Below, piece after piece: positions 33,036-41,482 of a stretch of DNA of 58,018 bases. Under the pieces are notes generated by a model. That model searched no databases. It was not told the origin of the DNA and saw only the letters and a program-made list of their open reading frames with translations. The position numbers and the translations under genes are program-made. The DNA is from DSCS01 sp035391585 (GTDB lineage Bacteria; Macinerneyibacteriota; Macinerneyibacteria; Macinerneyibacteriales; DSCS01). Location: the NCBI GenBank assembly GCA_964574875.1, contig CAZNOX010000010.1:1-58018 (forward strand), in the 5' to 3' direction. Position 1 is the stretch's first letter. Each line of letters begins with the position of its first letter.

Positions 33036-34198
33036 TTGAGAAGGGACTCGATCTTATCCAGGCCCTCTTTGATCTCACTCAGAGAGGTGGCATACGAGAG
33101 GCGCAAAAAGCCTTCAGCTCCGAAGGCGGTCCCGCTCACAGCAGCCACACTCGATTTTTCAAGAAGATACTCCACAAGCTCATCGGCTCCGCTCATCTCC
33201 AGTTTTTCCACGGCTTCACTGATCTCGGGAAAAACGTAAAAGGCCCCTGCAGGTTTTTTGCAATGGATCCCGGGGATGGTATTGAGTCTCTCCACCATAT
33301 AGTCCCTGCGCTCCTCAAAGGCAGCACGCATATATTCGATATCACTCCCGTCTCCTTTGATGGCCGCCAGAGAGGCATACTGGGCGATGGAATTGGGACA
33401 TGATGTGATCTGTCCCTGGAGCATGGCCATTTTTTTGATGATCCATTCCGGCCCGGCCACATAGCCGATACGCCATCCTGTCATGGCATAGGCCTTGGAG
33501 ACGCCGTTGATGACAATCGTCTTTTCAGGGAGGTATTTAGCGATGGAATAGTGCTTTTTACTGTCATAGATCAGCTTCTCATAGATCTCATCGGAGATGA
33601 CCCAGATGCTTCTTTCCCTGCAGAACCTGGCCAGCTCCTTGATGAATTTTTTGGTATAGACAGCCCCTGTGGGATTGTTGGGTGTGTTCAGAAGGATGAG
33701 GCGCGTTTTGGCGGTGACAGCAGCTTCGATATCCTCCATACGCGGTTCAAAATGGTTTTCGGCGTGACAGGGGACGATGACAGACCTGGCTTCAGCTGTT
33801 TTGATCTGCTCTGTGTAGGAGACCCAGTAGGGAGAAAAGACAATGGCTTCATCATCGGGATTCAGCAATGTGAAGACGGCATTCCAGAGGGCATGTTTCG
33901 CTCCGGATGAGATGAGGATATTCTTCCTTGTGTACCCTTTCAGCCCGTTATCGCTTTCCAGTTTCTGAATCACGGCATCTTTGAGCTCAGGAATGCCTGA
34001 AGCAGTCGTGTACCGTGTCTTTCCGTTATTCAACGCTTCAATCGCCGCCTGCTTGATATAATCAGGCGTATCAAAATCGGGTTCCCCTGCCCCGAAAGAG
34101 AGGACTTTCACCCCCATGGCTTTCAACTCATTGACACGCTGGGTCACTTTCAATGTGGGCGATTCCGACAGCGAACCGACAATCTCAGAAAAAGGCAT
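33032..34198 (-). CDS. aspB: class I aminotransferase, aspartate aminotransferase type Ib
   Basis: 388-aa PLP enzyme expected to swap amino groups between aspartate and 2-oxoglutarate. Motifs: LSFGAGEPDFDTPDYIK, SSGAKHALWNA, NTPNNPTGAVYTK, SDEIYEKL, PLP Lys in INGVSKAYAMTGWRIGY, and the carboxylate-binding Arg in FLRLSYATS. Related family members act on aromatic amino acids, so specificity is not fixed. GGAG precedes the ATG. 18 bases after pta. Confidence 0.92.
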   Translation of the reverse strand: MPFSEIVGSLSESPTLKVTQRVNELKAMGVKVLSFGAGEPDFDTPDYIKQAAIEALNNGKTRYTTASGIPELKDAVIQKLESDNGLKGYTRKNILISSGAKHALWNAVFTLLNPDDEAIVFSPYWVSYTEQIKTAEARSVIVPCHAENHFEPRMEDIEAAVTAKTRLILLNTPNNPTGAVYTKKFIKELARFCRERSIWVISDEIYEKLIYDSKKHYSIAKYLPEKTIVINGVSKAYAMTGWRIGYVAGPEWIIKKMAMLQGQITSCPNSIAQYASLAAIKGDGSDIEYMRAAFEERRDYMVERLNTIPGIHCKKPAGAFYVFPEISEAVEKLEMSGADELVEYLLEKSSVAAVSGTAFGAEGFLRLSYATSLSEIKEGLDKIESLLK

Positions 34199-34216
34199 AT
34201 CGCATCATCTCCTCTG

Positions 34217-35215
34217 TTATCTGTTCAGCAAAGCCAAACATACTGTATTGACAATATCATCAACACTGCATCCCCTTGACAGATCGTTAAAGGGGTATTT
34301 CAAGCCCTGGATGACAGGGCCGACAGCCTCAGCGCCGGCCAGCCTCTGGACCAGTTTATATCCGATGTTCCCTGCTTCAAGCGAGGGAAAGATCAGGCAG
34401 TTGGCCTTCCCGGCCACAGGGGAACCGGGTGCTTTTTTCGCTCCCACAAAATCCACGAGAGCAGCGTCAGCCTGCAGCTCCCCGTCAAAGGCGAAGGAGA
34501 CGCCTCTTTCACGGAGAAGATCCACCGCTTTGATCACTTTATCGGCGCGTTCATGAGAAGCGCTTCCTTTTGTGGAAAAACTCATGAGAGCCACCCGGGG
34601 TTCCGTGTTCAGCAGTTTTTGTGTTGTCTCTGCAGAGGCTGCAGCGATATCGGCCAGCTGTTCCGCGTTGGGATCCGGGACCACGGCACAGTCTCCGAAG
34701 ACCAGCAGCCCCTCCTCACCGAAGGCCTTTTCTTTCAGGACCATGATGAAGACAGAGGAGACTGTTTTCATCCCCTCTTTGAGGCCCACAGCCTGGAGAG
34801 CGGCCCGAAGGACATCTCCCGTGGTGTGTTCCGCTCCGGCCACAGCCGCGTCCACATCCCCTTCTCTTAAAAGCATGGCCGCATAGTAGAGAGGGTCTTT
34901 GAGGACTTCAGCCGCTTCTGCTTCCGTCAATCCCTTGTGTTTCCGTTTTTCGTAAAATTTCCGGACCAGATCCTCCCGTTTTTCATGAGTCAGCGGATCC
35001 GCGATCACAACGCTGTCACGGGGAACCCCTCTTTTGTCCAATTGCGGGCCGATGGCCTCTTCTGTCCCCACGAGAACCACCGACTTCACAAGGTCTTCCC
35101 TGACCAGGATGGCCGCGGCATCAAGGGTTCTCGAGTCTCCGCTTTCCGGAAGACAGATGACACCTCGTTTTAATGCTCCCTCATGCCTGATTTTTGAAAT
35201 AAAATCCATAGTCAT
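34217..35215 (-). CDS. pta: phosphate acetyltransferase
   Basis: 332-aa short-form enzyme that converts acetyl-CoA and phosphate to acetyl phosphate, the step before ATP formation by acetate kinase. Motifs: LPESGDSRTLDAAAIL, AVAGAEHTTGDVLRAALQAVG, FGDCAVVPDPNAEQLADIA, ALMSFSTKGSA, and PGSPVAGKANCLIFPSLEAGNIGYKL near the C-terminus. No N-terminal DRTGG extension. ackA is not in the window. Its ATG overlaps the DUF1015 stop as ATGA. Confidence 0.96.
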   Translation of the reverse strand: MTMDFISKIRHEGALKRGVICLPESGDSRTLDAAAILVREDLVKSVVLVGTEEAIGPQLDKRGVPRDSVVIADPLTHEKREDLVRKFYEKRKHKGLTEAEAAEVLKDPLYYAAMLLREGDVDAAVAGAEHTTGDVLRAALQAVGLKEGMKTVSSVFIMVLKEKAFGEEGLLVFGDCAVVPDPNAEQLADIAAASAETTQKLLNTEPRVALMSFSTKGSASHERADKVIKAVDLLRERGVSFAFDGELQADAALVDFVGAKKAPGSPVAGKANCLIFPSLEAGNIGYKLVQRLAGAEAVGPVIQGLKYPFNDLSRGCSVDDIVNTVCLALLNR

Positions 35216-36480
35216 GCCTTCTCATCAAGAAGATGCAGACATAAGCCGCTGCGGAGTTTCGGTTCAAACCACGTGGATTTGGGAGGCATGACTTTCCCGG
35301 CATCAGCTACGGACATGAGCTCGATAATCGATGTGGGGTAAAGGGCAAAAGCCACGGTATATTCACCACTGTCCACCAGTGTCTCCAACTCTTTCATCCC
35401 CCTGATCCCTCCGACAAAATCGATTCTTTTATCCTTTCTCGGATCCCCGATCCCCAGGACAGGAGCGAGAAAATTCTGCTGAAGGATAGAGACATCGAGA
35501 GAGGCGATGGGATCATCGGATCTGAAACTGCCCTCCCGGGCTGTGAGGGAATACCACTGGCCTGCAAAGTACATGGAAAACCGGTGTGTGCAGCAGGGTT
35601 TGGCTTTTTCTCCCTTTTCAGTACTCTTTTCCACAAGAAAAGACGCCTCCAGGGCTTGAAAAAAGGCTTCTGAAGAGAGCCCGTTGAGGTCTTTGACCAC
35701 CCTGTTGTAATCCATGATATTCATCTGGTCATGGGGAAAGATCACCGACAGAAAATAGTTGTACTCTTCCTCTCCGGAATGAGCTGTGTTCTCATCCCTC
35801 TTCATGGCGCGGACACGTGTGGCTGCCGCTGAACGGTGATGCCCGTCGGCCACGTAGAGAACAGGGATCTGCCTGAATTCATCCCTGATCTTTGCGATGG
35901 AGGCCTCCTCGTTGACGACCCAGAACGTGTGCCGGACTTCAGCGAGGTCAGTGGACGTAAAATCATACACGGGAGCATGCTCTTCGGCATACCGGCTCAC
36001 AAAAGAGTCCAGGGATTTTCTGGCTGTATAAGTGAGAAAGACAGGCCCTGTATTGGCATTGAGAGTATAGACATGGCGTGTCCGGTCATCTTCTTTGTCC
36101 TGCCGTGTAAATTCATGTTTTTTGATAATATCGTTTTCATAATCATCCACTGAAGCTGCTGTGACAAGGCCTGTCTGCACATGGCCGCCCATCTCCTGCC
36201 TGTAGATATAGTAGCAGGGCGCGGCGTCCTTTTTCAGCCACCCTTTGTCCATAAATCTCTTGAGGTTCTCGGCTGCCTTCTCATAAACAGCATCATCGTA
36301 AAGATCGGTATCAACGGGCAGGTCCACTTCCGGTTTGGTTATGTGAAGAAAGGAATACTCATTCCCGCTGACCATGCGACGCGCTTCCACAGAATTGATG
36401 ACATCATAAGGAGGAGAAGCGATCTTTTCCACCAATTTTTCGAGGGGCCTGACTCCCCGGAAAGGCCTGACATCTGCCAT
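35212..36480 (-). CDS. DUF1015 family protein
   Basis: 422-aa member of a conserved family without a settled function. It begins MADVRPFRGVRP, followed by KIASPPYDVIN, the typical start. It then has an internal EFTRQDKEDDRTRH motif, a VLYVADGHHRSAAA motif rich in His/Asp, and a late GIRGMKELE. The charged ADGHHR motif suggests a metal or nucleotide site (inference). No membrane segment. ATG at 36480 has AAGGAG upstream and was preferred to a longer frame. Translationally coupled to pta. Confidence 0.9.
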   Translation of the reverse strand: MADVRPFRGVRPLEKLVEKIASPPYDVINSVEARRMVSGNEYSFLHITKPEVDLPVDTDLYDDAVYEKAAENLKRFMDKGWLKKDAAPCYYIYRQEMGGHVQTGLVTAASVDDYENDIIKKHEFTRQDKEDDRTRHVYTLNANTGPVFLTYTARKSLDSFVSRYAEEHAPVYDFTSTDLAEVRHTFWVVNEEASIAKIRDEFRQIPVLYVADGHHRSAAATRVRAMKRDENTAHSGEEEYNYFLSVIFPHDQMNIMDYNRVVKDLNGLSSEAFFQALEASFLVEKSTEKGEKAKPCCTHRFSMYFAGQWYSLTAREGSFRSDDPIASLDVSILQQNFLAPVLGIGDPRKDKRIDFVGGIRGMKELETLVDSGEYTVAFALYPTSIIELMSVADAGKVMPPKSTWFEPKLRSGLCLHLLDEKA

Positions 36481-36531
36481 AAATAAGCTCCTTTCGTCTC
36501 TTATATCAATACCATACATCTCCTTAAAACG

Positions 36532-36559
36532 ATGATATCCATAAGAGGTCTTCTGTCAA
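36532..36559 (-). promoter_or_regulatory. promoter of DUF1015-pta-aspB operon
   Basis: Minus strand TTGACA (36559-36554) and TATCAT (36537-36532) with a 16-base spacer, about 50 bases before the ATG. Confidence 0.65.
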
Positions 36560-36585
36560 TGGAATTGTATTTTTGAAGGGGAAAA

Positions 36586-37380
36586 TCAGCGTTTTCCCTT
36601 GTCCCGGACTTTCATCTTGTGCTGAATGAAACGCAGTGCGATAAAAATGATCAGAGAGACGTAGATCATGATCACAGAGATGGGTTTCGAATATTGGAGC
36701 CCGAACGAGGTGAACCGTTCATAGATCATGACAGGAGCCGTCATGGGGTGATAAGCCAGGATCACAACAGCACCGAATTCGCTCAATCCCCGGGCCCACA
36801 TCATGATCATCCCTGAAAGGATATCCGAAAAAGAACAGGGAAGGACCACGCGTCTGAAGGCCTGAAAACGTGTGGCCCCGAGGTTCTGCGCCACATACTC
36901 CAGGTGGACATCGACCTTCTTGAACCCCTCCTTAGCGCTGTTGACCAGATAGGAGAAGCTGACAAAAAACATCCCCAGAATGACTCCGAAGGCCGTATCC
37001 ACAAACCCGATTCCCAGAAGAGCGAAGAACTTTCCGAAAATAAACCGGCTGCCGTAGATACTCAGAAGCGCGATCCCGGCTGCCGAATGGGGAAACATGA
37101 CAGGGATGTCCACAATGGCCTCGATGACCCCTTTTCCCCAGAAATCGTTTCTTGCCAGGAGATAGGCCGCGGGGATCCCGAAGAGGAGGCCGAAGAGAGT
37201 GGCATAAAAGGACGCCTCTAATGTAAAGAAGATGGAGCGGACGATCTCCTTATCCTGAAAGACATAGTTGATAAGCCCCGGGGAGAGAGAGATGAGCATA
37301 TTGACGATGGGGGCGGCAATAAGAATCAGGAGGATGACAAAAAGGATCTTGAAAAAGAGGTTGAAGAATGAGTTTTTCAT
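36586..37380 (-). CDS. molybdate/tungstate ABC transporter permease
   Basis: 264-aa inner-membrane permease of the ModB/WtpB/TupB type with about six helices. The cytoplasmic EAA loop reads EYVAQNLGATRFQAFRRVVLP. The segment RGLSEFGAVVILAYHPMTAPVMIYERFTSFGL is characteristic of molybdate/tungstate systems rather than sulfate. Whether it prefers Mo or W is not visible. It overlaps the ATPase gene by four bases. No oxyanion-binding protein is encoded next to it. Confidence 0.88.
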   Translation of the reverse strand: MKNSFFNLFFKILFVILLILIAAPIVNMLISLSPGLINYVFQDKEIVRSIFFTLEASFYATLFGLLFGIPAAYLLARNDFWGKGVIEAIVDIPVMFPHSAAGIALLSIYGSRFIFGKFFALLGIGFVDTAFGVILGMFFVSFSYLVNSAKEGFKKVDVHLEYVAQNLGATRFQAFRRVVLPCSFSDILSGMIMMWARGLSEFGAVVILAYHPMTAPVMIYERFTSFGLQYSKPISVIMIYVSLIIFIALRFIQHKMKVRDKGKR

Positions 37381-38426
37381 ACTCCGTAGACTCCCACAGC
37401 ATTGGATTTAAAGATAAGATAGATCTCTTTCCCCGTTTCCAGCTCAAGCTCATGAAAAGAGCGCTGTGTCAAAAGAGAGACGAGCCGGATACCGGCATCG
37501 ATCCCGATCTTGACACCCAGGTTATGGTAGATGATGGAGCTGATACGCCCTTTGTAGCAATTCCGCGCGCTGGACGTGGTCAGGGGCTCATGACTGAGGA
37601 TGATATCTTCGGGGGGGATATGGACCAGATATTCCCTGTTGTCCTTCAGCCCTTCCTTGTAAAGAGTAAACGTCCCTTTGCATAAGAGAGACCGGCGGGC
37701 ATCATAGGTCATCTTAAAGAGGTTGTCTTTCCTGATCAGGCGCCCGATCTCTTCGCTTGAAGGACGGTTCATCACTTCCTCCACCGGCCCCATCTGCTTC
37801 AGTTCTCCCTGGATCAGGACTCCGATCTTATCTGAAAGAAAGAGGGCCTCCTCGATATCATGAGTGACATGAAGGACCGTGAGTCTCTTTTCCCTGTGGA
37901 TGCGCCTGAGCTCCTGCATGATCTCCCATTTGGTGATGGCATCCAGAGCGGAAAGAGGCTCATCGAGGAGGAGGACAGGACGTTCGGGCACCAGGGCCCG
38001 GGCCAAAGCCACACGCTGTTTTTCTCCTCCGGAAAGATTTTGAATGCTCCGCCCCAGAATATCGGTGATCTTAAGAAAAGCGGCTGTCTCCTCCACTTTT
38101 TTTTTGATCGTTTTTTTGGGCATCCTCTTGATGGCAAGAGGGAAAGCAATATTGTCATAGACATTTTTATGAGGAAAGAGATAGAGGTTCTGGTAGACGA
38201 TCCCCACAGGGCGGTTCTGAAGAGGAACCCGGCTCATGGATCTCCCTTTGACCCTGATCTCCCCTGTCTGAGGACGGTTGATGCCGATCACGGTGTCGAG
38301 CATCATGGTCTTCCCCGATCCCGTGGGCCCCACCATGGTCAGATACTCCCCTTCAGACAGGCTGAATGAGATCTCTTTTAAACGGAACAAGCCTTTCTTC
38401 AAGGAGACATTGTCCAGAATGAGCAT
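37377..38426 (-). CDS. molybdate/tungstate ABC transporter ATP-binding protein
   Basis: 349-aa ATPase. Walker A GPTGSGKTMML (about 32), Q-loop IVYQNLYLFPHKNVYDNIAF, signature NLSGGEKQRVALARAL, Walker B LLLDEPLSALD and H-loop LHVTHDIEEA are all intact. A C-terminal regulatory region (about 235-349) ends in a TOBE-like domain (KGRISSIIYHNLGVKIGID), which in this family can bind oxyanion and inhibit transport. GGGGG precedes the ATG. First gene of a two-gene operon with the permease. Confidence 0.9.
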   Translation of the reverse strand: MLILDNVSLKKGLFRLKEISFSLSEGEYLTMVGPTGSGKTMMLDTVIGINRPQTGEIRVKGRSMSRVPLQNRPVGIVYQNLYLFPHKNVYDNIAFPLAIKRMPKKTIKKKVEETAAFLKITDILGRSIQNLSGGEKQRVALARALVPERPVLLLDEPLSALDAITKWEIMQELRRIHREKRLTVLHVTHDIEEALFLSDKIGVLIQGELKQMGPVEEVMNRPSSEEIGRLIRKDNLFKMTYDARRSLLCKGTFTLYKEGLKDNREYLVHIPPEDIILSHEPLTTSSARNCYKGRISSIIYHNLGVKIGIDAGIRLVSLLTQRSFHELELETGKEIYLIFKSNAVGVYGV

Positions 38427-38433
38427 AACCCCC

Positions 38434-38459
38434 CTATATGTTTAACTGTATATATCGAT
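38434..38459. promoter_or_regulatory. AT-rich dyad over the transporter start site, possible ModE-type operator
   Basis: Read on the minus strand, ATCGATATATA is followed 8 bases later by CATATAG. The first half resembles the ATCGnTATATA half-site described for ModE. The element overlaps the -10 end and the predicted start point. The second half is imperfect and no modE gene is in view. Confidence 0.3.
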
Positions 38460-38486
38460 AGTAGCGGGGAAACTGTTTTCAATCAA
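38458..38486 (-). promoter_or_regulatory. promoter of the molybdate/tungstate transporter operon
   Basis: Minus strand TTGATT (38486-38481) and TACTAT (38463-38458) with a 17-base spacer. Confidence 0.55.
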
Positions 38487-38503
38487 GGAGAATCAGAGAA
38501 TCT

Positions 38504-38531
38504 GGCCCGGGGAAAGAGACGTCCCCGGGCC
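38504..38531 (-). terminator. hairpin after DUF4139 gene, probable terminator
   Basis: 10-bp GC-rich stem GGCCCGGGGA/TCCCCGGGCC with an 8-base loop, 9 bases past the stop codon. Only a weak T-rich tail follows on the minus strand, so termination efficiency is uncertain. Confidence 0.6.
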
Positions 38532-38540
38532 TGAAAAAGA

Positions 38541-39884
38541 TCAGTATTGGGTTCGGACAGTGAAGGTGAAGACGCGCTCTTCATCGGCGTTCAACGGAAC
38601 AGCGAAGATGATCTCGCGGGTCTCCTCACTTTTGGGTTTGATCTCATATTGGATGAGTTTTTCGCGGGGAGAGCGGAAATAGGAGGCATAGACAGTCTCC
38701 CGGCTCTCTTTCCTGTTTTTCAATGTGACCTGATACTGGATATCATAGGTGTCTTTACGGATTTTTTCCCGTTTCAGGACCACAGCTTCTCCCAGGATGT
38801 CAAAGGAATCCCCGATCCGCACAGAGATCCTTTCATTTTTCGGCGTATGCTCGATCCTGTCATTCCCCACAAACTGAAGATTTCCGGCGGAATCATTCTT
38901 GTAGACGGAGAGGATCCCTGCAGGAAGCGCCATTCCCATGGCATTGTCTTTGGTATTCATGAATTCCACTGTCACATTGACCTTTTTATTGTATTCAGCG
39001 ATGATATACTTCAGTCTCTTCTCTGTCTTGATGGAGAGAGGGGCGAAAAAGGGGATCTCCTTTTTCTGACGGGGAGCGATGGAGACATCGCGGGAGATGG
39101 AGTAGAGATGATATTCCATCATCCCCTCTTCGCTGACTTCCTGATCGCTCATAGCCATCTCTTCATACATCCCCATCCCCTTGGCCCGGGCGACAGGGCG
39201 GTTCTCTGTGAGACGCTGCACATCCCCGGCCATGAGCTGCAGGCGGACATCTGTAAATTCTTTTCCGGATTCATTGGTCATGGTGATCCAGGAATTGAGG
39301 ATGCCTTCTGTCTCATCATCGTTCAGGATCAGATTATACTTGGCAGACCAGCGCATGCCGTTGAGAAGATAGCTTAATTTGAATTTTTCACTCCCCTGGG
39401 CTGGGCTTTTCATCATCCAGGACAGTGTGGGGCGCACCATGATCTCTCCGCTCTTCTCAAAGGAAAACCGGAAGATCTGGTCTCCCCTGATGGACTGGAT
39501 CTCCCCCTGGACATCCAGAAGGATGGAAGACCCGTCATAGTTGAGAAGCGTCCCGCGGACATCATCCCCTTTGAGTGTGGTCACGGTGATCTTTCTTCCC
39601 AGCTGTTTTTTAAAGAGCTGGGAGGTATTGACCAGGTCGTAGTCGTAGTTCTGTTCATAGATGACAATCCCCCTGTTGTCTACAGGATAGATGGTGATGG
39701 ATCCCGTATCCAGTGTTTCCGGGACTTCAGGAAGAAAATAGGTATGGACCCCTTTTTTCATCTCAAACCGGACCTCTTCTCCGTAAAGAGCATATCCGCT
39801 GTTGTAGACAGTCAGATTACGCGCAGTGAGCGGCAGCAGAAGAGTCATCACGAGGATAAGGATAAGAGAACACTTTTTCAGCAT
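38541..39884 (-). CDS. secreted DUF4139 domain protein
   Basis: 447-aa exported protein. A signal peptide (about 1-21, KKCSLILILVMTLLLPLTARN) is followed by an N-terminal beta domain with a GEEVRFEMKKGVHTYFLPEVPETLDTGS strand pattern, typical of DUF4140/4139 proteins. The large DUF4139 region contains LSYLLNGMRWSAKYNLIL and ITMTNESGKEFTDVRLQLMAGDV. The C-terminus is a run of beta strands. Function is unknown; the fold suggests an envelope or surface adhesion/structural role (inference). Own promoter, monocistronic. Confidence 0.85.
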   Translation of the reverse strand: MLKKCSLILILVMTLLLPLTARNLTVYNSGYALYGEEVRFEMKKGVHTYFLPEVPETLDTGSITIYPVDNRGIVIYEQNYDYDLVNTSQLFKKQLGRKITVTTLKGDDVRGTLLNYDGSSILLDVQGEIQSIRGDQIFRFSFEKSGEIMVRPTLSWMMKSPAQGSEKFKLSYLLNGMRWSAKYNLILNDDETEGILNSWITMTNESGKEFTDVRLQLMAGDVQRLTENRPVARAKGMGMYEEMAMSDQEVSEEGMMEYHLYSISRDVSIAPRQKKEIPFFAPLSIKTEKRLKYIIAEYNKKVNVTVEFMNTKDNAMGMALPAGILSVYKNDSAGNLQFVGNDRIEHTPKNERISVRIGDSFDILGEAVVLKREKIRKDTYDIQYQVTLKNRKESRETVYASYFRSPREKLIQYEIKPKSEETREIIFAVPLNADEERVFTFTVRTQY

Positions 39885-39909
39885 AACGGCCTCCTTTTCA
39901 TGATGTTTG

Positions 39910-39937
39910 ATTATACCGTCTCAGGAAAATTCTTCAA
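39910..39937 (-). promoter_or_regulatory. promoter of DUF4139 gene
   Basis: Minus strand TTGAAG (39937-39932) and TATAAT (39915-39910) with a 16-base spacer, placed directly after the upstream terminator. Confidence 0.75.
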
Positions 39938-39942
39938 CACAT

Positions 39943-39969
39943 AAAAAAAGCCCGGGGAACCCCCCGGGC
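39943..39969 (-). terminator. intrinsic terminator of tnaA-tRNA-Thr transcript
   Basis: Minus strand stem GCCCGGGG/CCCCGGGC with a 4-base loop followed by seven T. It starts 5 bases after the tRNA 3' end. Confidence 0.93.
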
Positions 39970-39974
39970 CGTGA

Positions 39975-40046
39975 AGCTGGTGAGCGGATTTGAACCGCTG
40001 ACCGACGGTTTACGAAACCGTTGCTCTACCACTGAGCCACACCAGC
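39975..40046 (-). tRNA. tRNA-Thr (anticodon CGT)
   Basis: 72-nt cloverleaf on the minus strand. The acceptor is GCTGGTG/CACCAGC with discriminator U73, and the D arm is short (AGTGGTA loop). The anticodon stem ACGGT/ACCGT holds loop TTCGTAA, giving CGT for ACG. The T arm is AGCGG-TTCAAAT-CCGCT. CCA is not encoded. Its first base directly follows the tnaA stop codon. Confidence 0.96.
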
Positions 40047-41423
40047 TTATAAGCGCTCCAGTTCAACGGTAAAATGGCGAAGAATGGGAGCTTCGTTCAC
40101 GATCTTCAATCCTTTTGTGATGGATTCACGGCGCTGAAAGACATTACCCAGAGCCGTGGCCGTGTAATCCATATGATTATTGGTATAGACACGCCTGGGG
40201 ATGGCTAACCGCAGAAGTTCCAGTCTGGGGTAACGGTCTTGTCCTGTCTCGGGATCCCTGTCGGCCAGAAGTGTTCCGATCTCCACTCCGCGGACCCCTC
40301 CCTCGATGTAGAGCTCCACAGCCAGAAGCTGGGCGATATATTGCGCCTGGGGAATATGGGGGAAAAAACGTTTCGCATCGACAAAAACCGCATGCCCGCC
40401 GAAGGGCTCCTGTACGGGGATCCCCATGGCTTTACACTGCTCGCCCAGATAGGCGACCTGTCCGATGCGGCTTTCAAGATAATCAAATTCAGTGCTCTCA
40501 TCCAGACCCTGGGCAAGAGCTCCCAGGTCACGCCCCGCCAGTCCTCCATAGGTCAGATACCCTTCAAACATGATGTTGAAGACAGAGACTTTCTTCTTCA
40601 ACTCTTCGTTCCTGAATCCCACCATTCCTCCGATATTGGCGATGGCGTCCTTCTTTGCACTCATGGTAAACCCGTCCACATGGGAAAACATCTCTTTGAC
40701 GATCTCCTTGATGCTCTTCCCTGCATATCCCTCTTCGCGGACTTTGATGAAATAGGCATTTTCAGCAAACCGGGCGGCATCGAAAAAGAGCGGAATATTG
40801 TACTTGCGGCAGAGAGCGGCTGTCTCTTCGATATTTTTCATGGAGACAGGCTGCCCTCCTGCAGAGTTGCAGGTCACGGTGAGGATGACAAGGGGGATCT
40901 GCCCCGATCCATGTGATTTCAGCACCTCTTCCAGTTTATTCAGATCGATGTTCCCTTTGAAAGGATGGCTGACTGTGGTATCGAAAGCTTCATCGATGGT
41001 GCAATCCACGGCTTTCGCTTTACGGAACTCGATATGCCCTTTTGTCGTATCGAAATGGGCATTTCCCGGGACGATGTCTCCCTCCTTGAGAAGAGCGGAA
41101 AAGAGAACATTTTCGGCAGCGCGGCCCTGATGGGTGGGAAGGAAATAGGGGATCCCCAGGATCTCCTCCACCTGATTTTTCAATTTGAAGTATGAACGGG
41201 CTCCGGCATAACTCTCGTCCCCTGTCATGATCTCAGCCCATTGCTTGTCACTCATGGCGTTTGTCCCTGAATCGGTGAGCAGATCGATAAAAACAGCGTC
41301 GCTTTTCAGATTAAACAGGTTGTATTTGGCGTCGCGGATCCACCTGGCCCTCTCTTCGGGAGTCGATTTCCGGATCATCTCCACAGTCTTGATCCGATAA
41401 GGTTCAGCATAGGGTAGTTTCAT
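40047..41423 (-). CDS. tnaA: tryptophanase (tryptophan indole-lyase)
   Basis: 458-aa PLP beta-eliminating lyase that splits L-tryptophan to indole, pyruvate and ammonia. Shared family motifs: LLTDSGTNAMSDKQWA, PTHQGRAAEN, TCNSAGGQPVSM, PLP Lys in SAKKDA, and RLAIPRRVYTNNHMD. Three positions favour tryptophanase over the sister tyrosine phenol-lyase: Asp125 in HFDTTKGH (Thr in phenol-lyase), Ile382 in RGVEIG (Arg in phenol-lyase) and His450 in LRHFT (Phe in phenol-lyase). ATG follows AGGAGG. The predicted leader is only about 14 bases, so there is no room for a TnaC leader peptide. It shares a transcript with tRNA-Thr. Pyruvate formed here can feed the ferredoxin oxidoreductase. Confidence 0.93.
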   Translation of the reverse strand: MKLPYAEPYRIKTVEMIRKSTPEERARWIRDAKYNLFNLKSDAVFIDLLTDSGTNAMSDKQWAEIMTGDESYAGARSYFKLKNQVEEILGIPYFLPTHQGRAAENVLFSALLKEGDIVPGNAHFDTTKGHIEFRKAKAVDCTIDEAFDTTVSHPFKGNIDLNKLEEVLKSHGSGQIPLVILTVTCNSAGGQPVSMKNIEETAALCRKYNIPLFFDAARFAENAYFIKVREEGYAGKSIKEIVKEMFSHVDGFTMSAKKDAIANIGGMVGFRNEELKKKVSVFNIMFEGYLTYGGLAGRDLGALAQGLDESTEFDYLESRIGQVAYLGEQCKAMGIPVQEPFGGHAVFVDAKRFFPHIPQAQYIAQLLAVELYIEGGVRGVEIGTLLADRDPETGQDRYPRLELLRLAIPRRVYTNNHMDYTATALGNVFQRRESITKGLKIVNEAPILRHFTVELERL

Positions 41424-41443
41424 GCAGCCTCCTTTGCAGGGAC

Positions 41444-41472
41444 ATTATATAAAAAAGGCATGGGAAAAGCAA
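41444..41472 (-). promoter_or_regulatory. promoter of tnaA
   Basis: Minus strand TTGCTT (41472-41467) and perfect TATAAT (41449-41444) with a 17-base spacer. It lies between the tamB stop and the tnaA ribosome-binding site. Confidence 0.7.
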
Positions 41473-41482
41473 CCAGTTTTTT

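Noticed and set aside
38547..39377. 276-residue open frame on the plus strand
   Set aside because: Antisense to the DUF4139 gene, no initiation signal, no family features.
40047..41423. Tyrosine phenol-lyase as the identity of the PLP lyase
   Set aside because: The residues that bind phenol in phenol-lyase are replaced by the tryptophanase set (Asp125, Ile382, His450).
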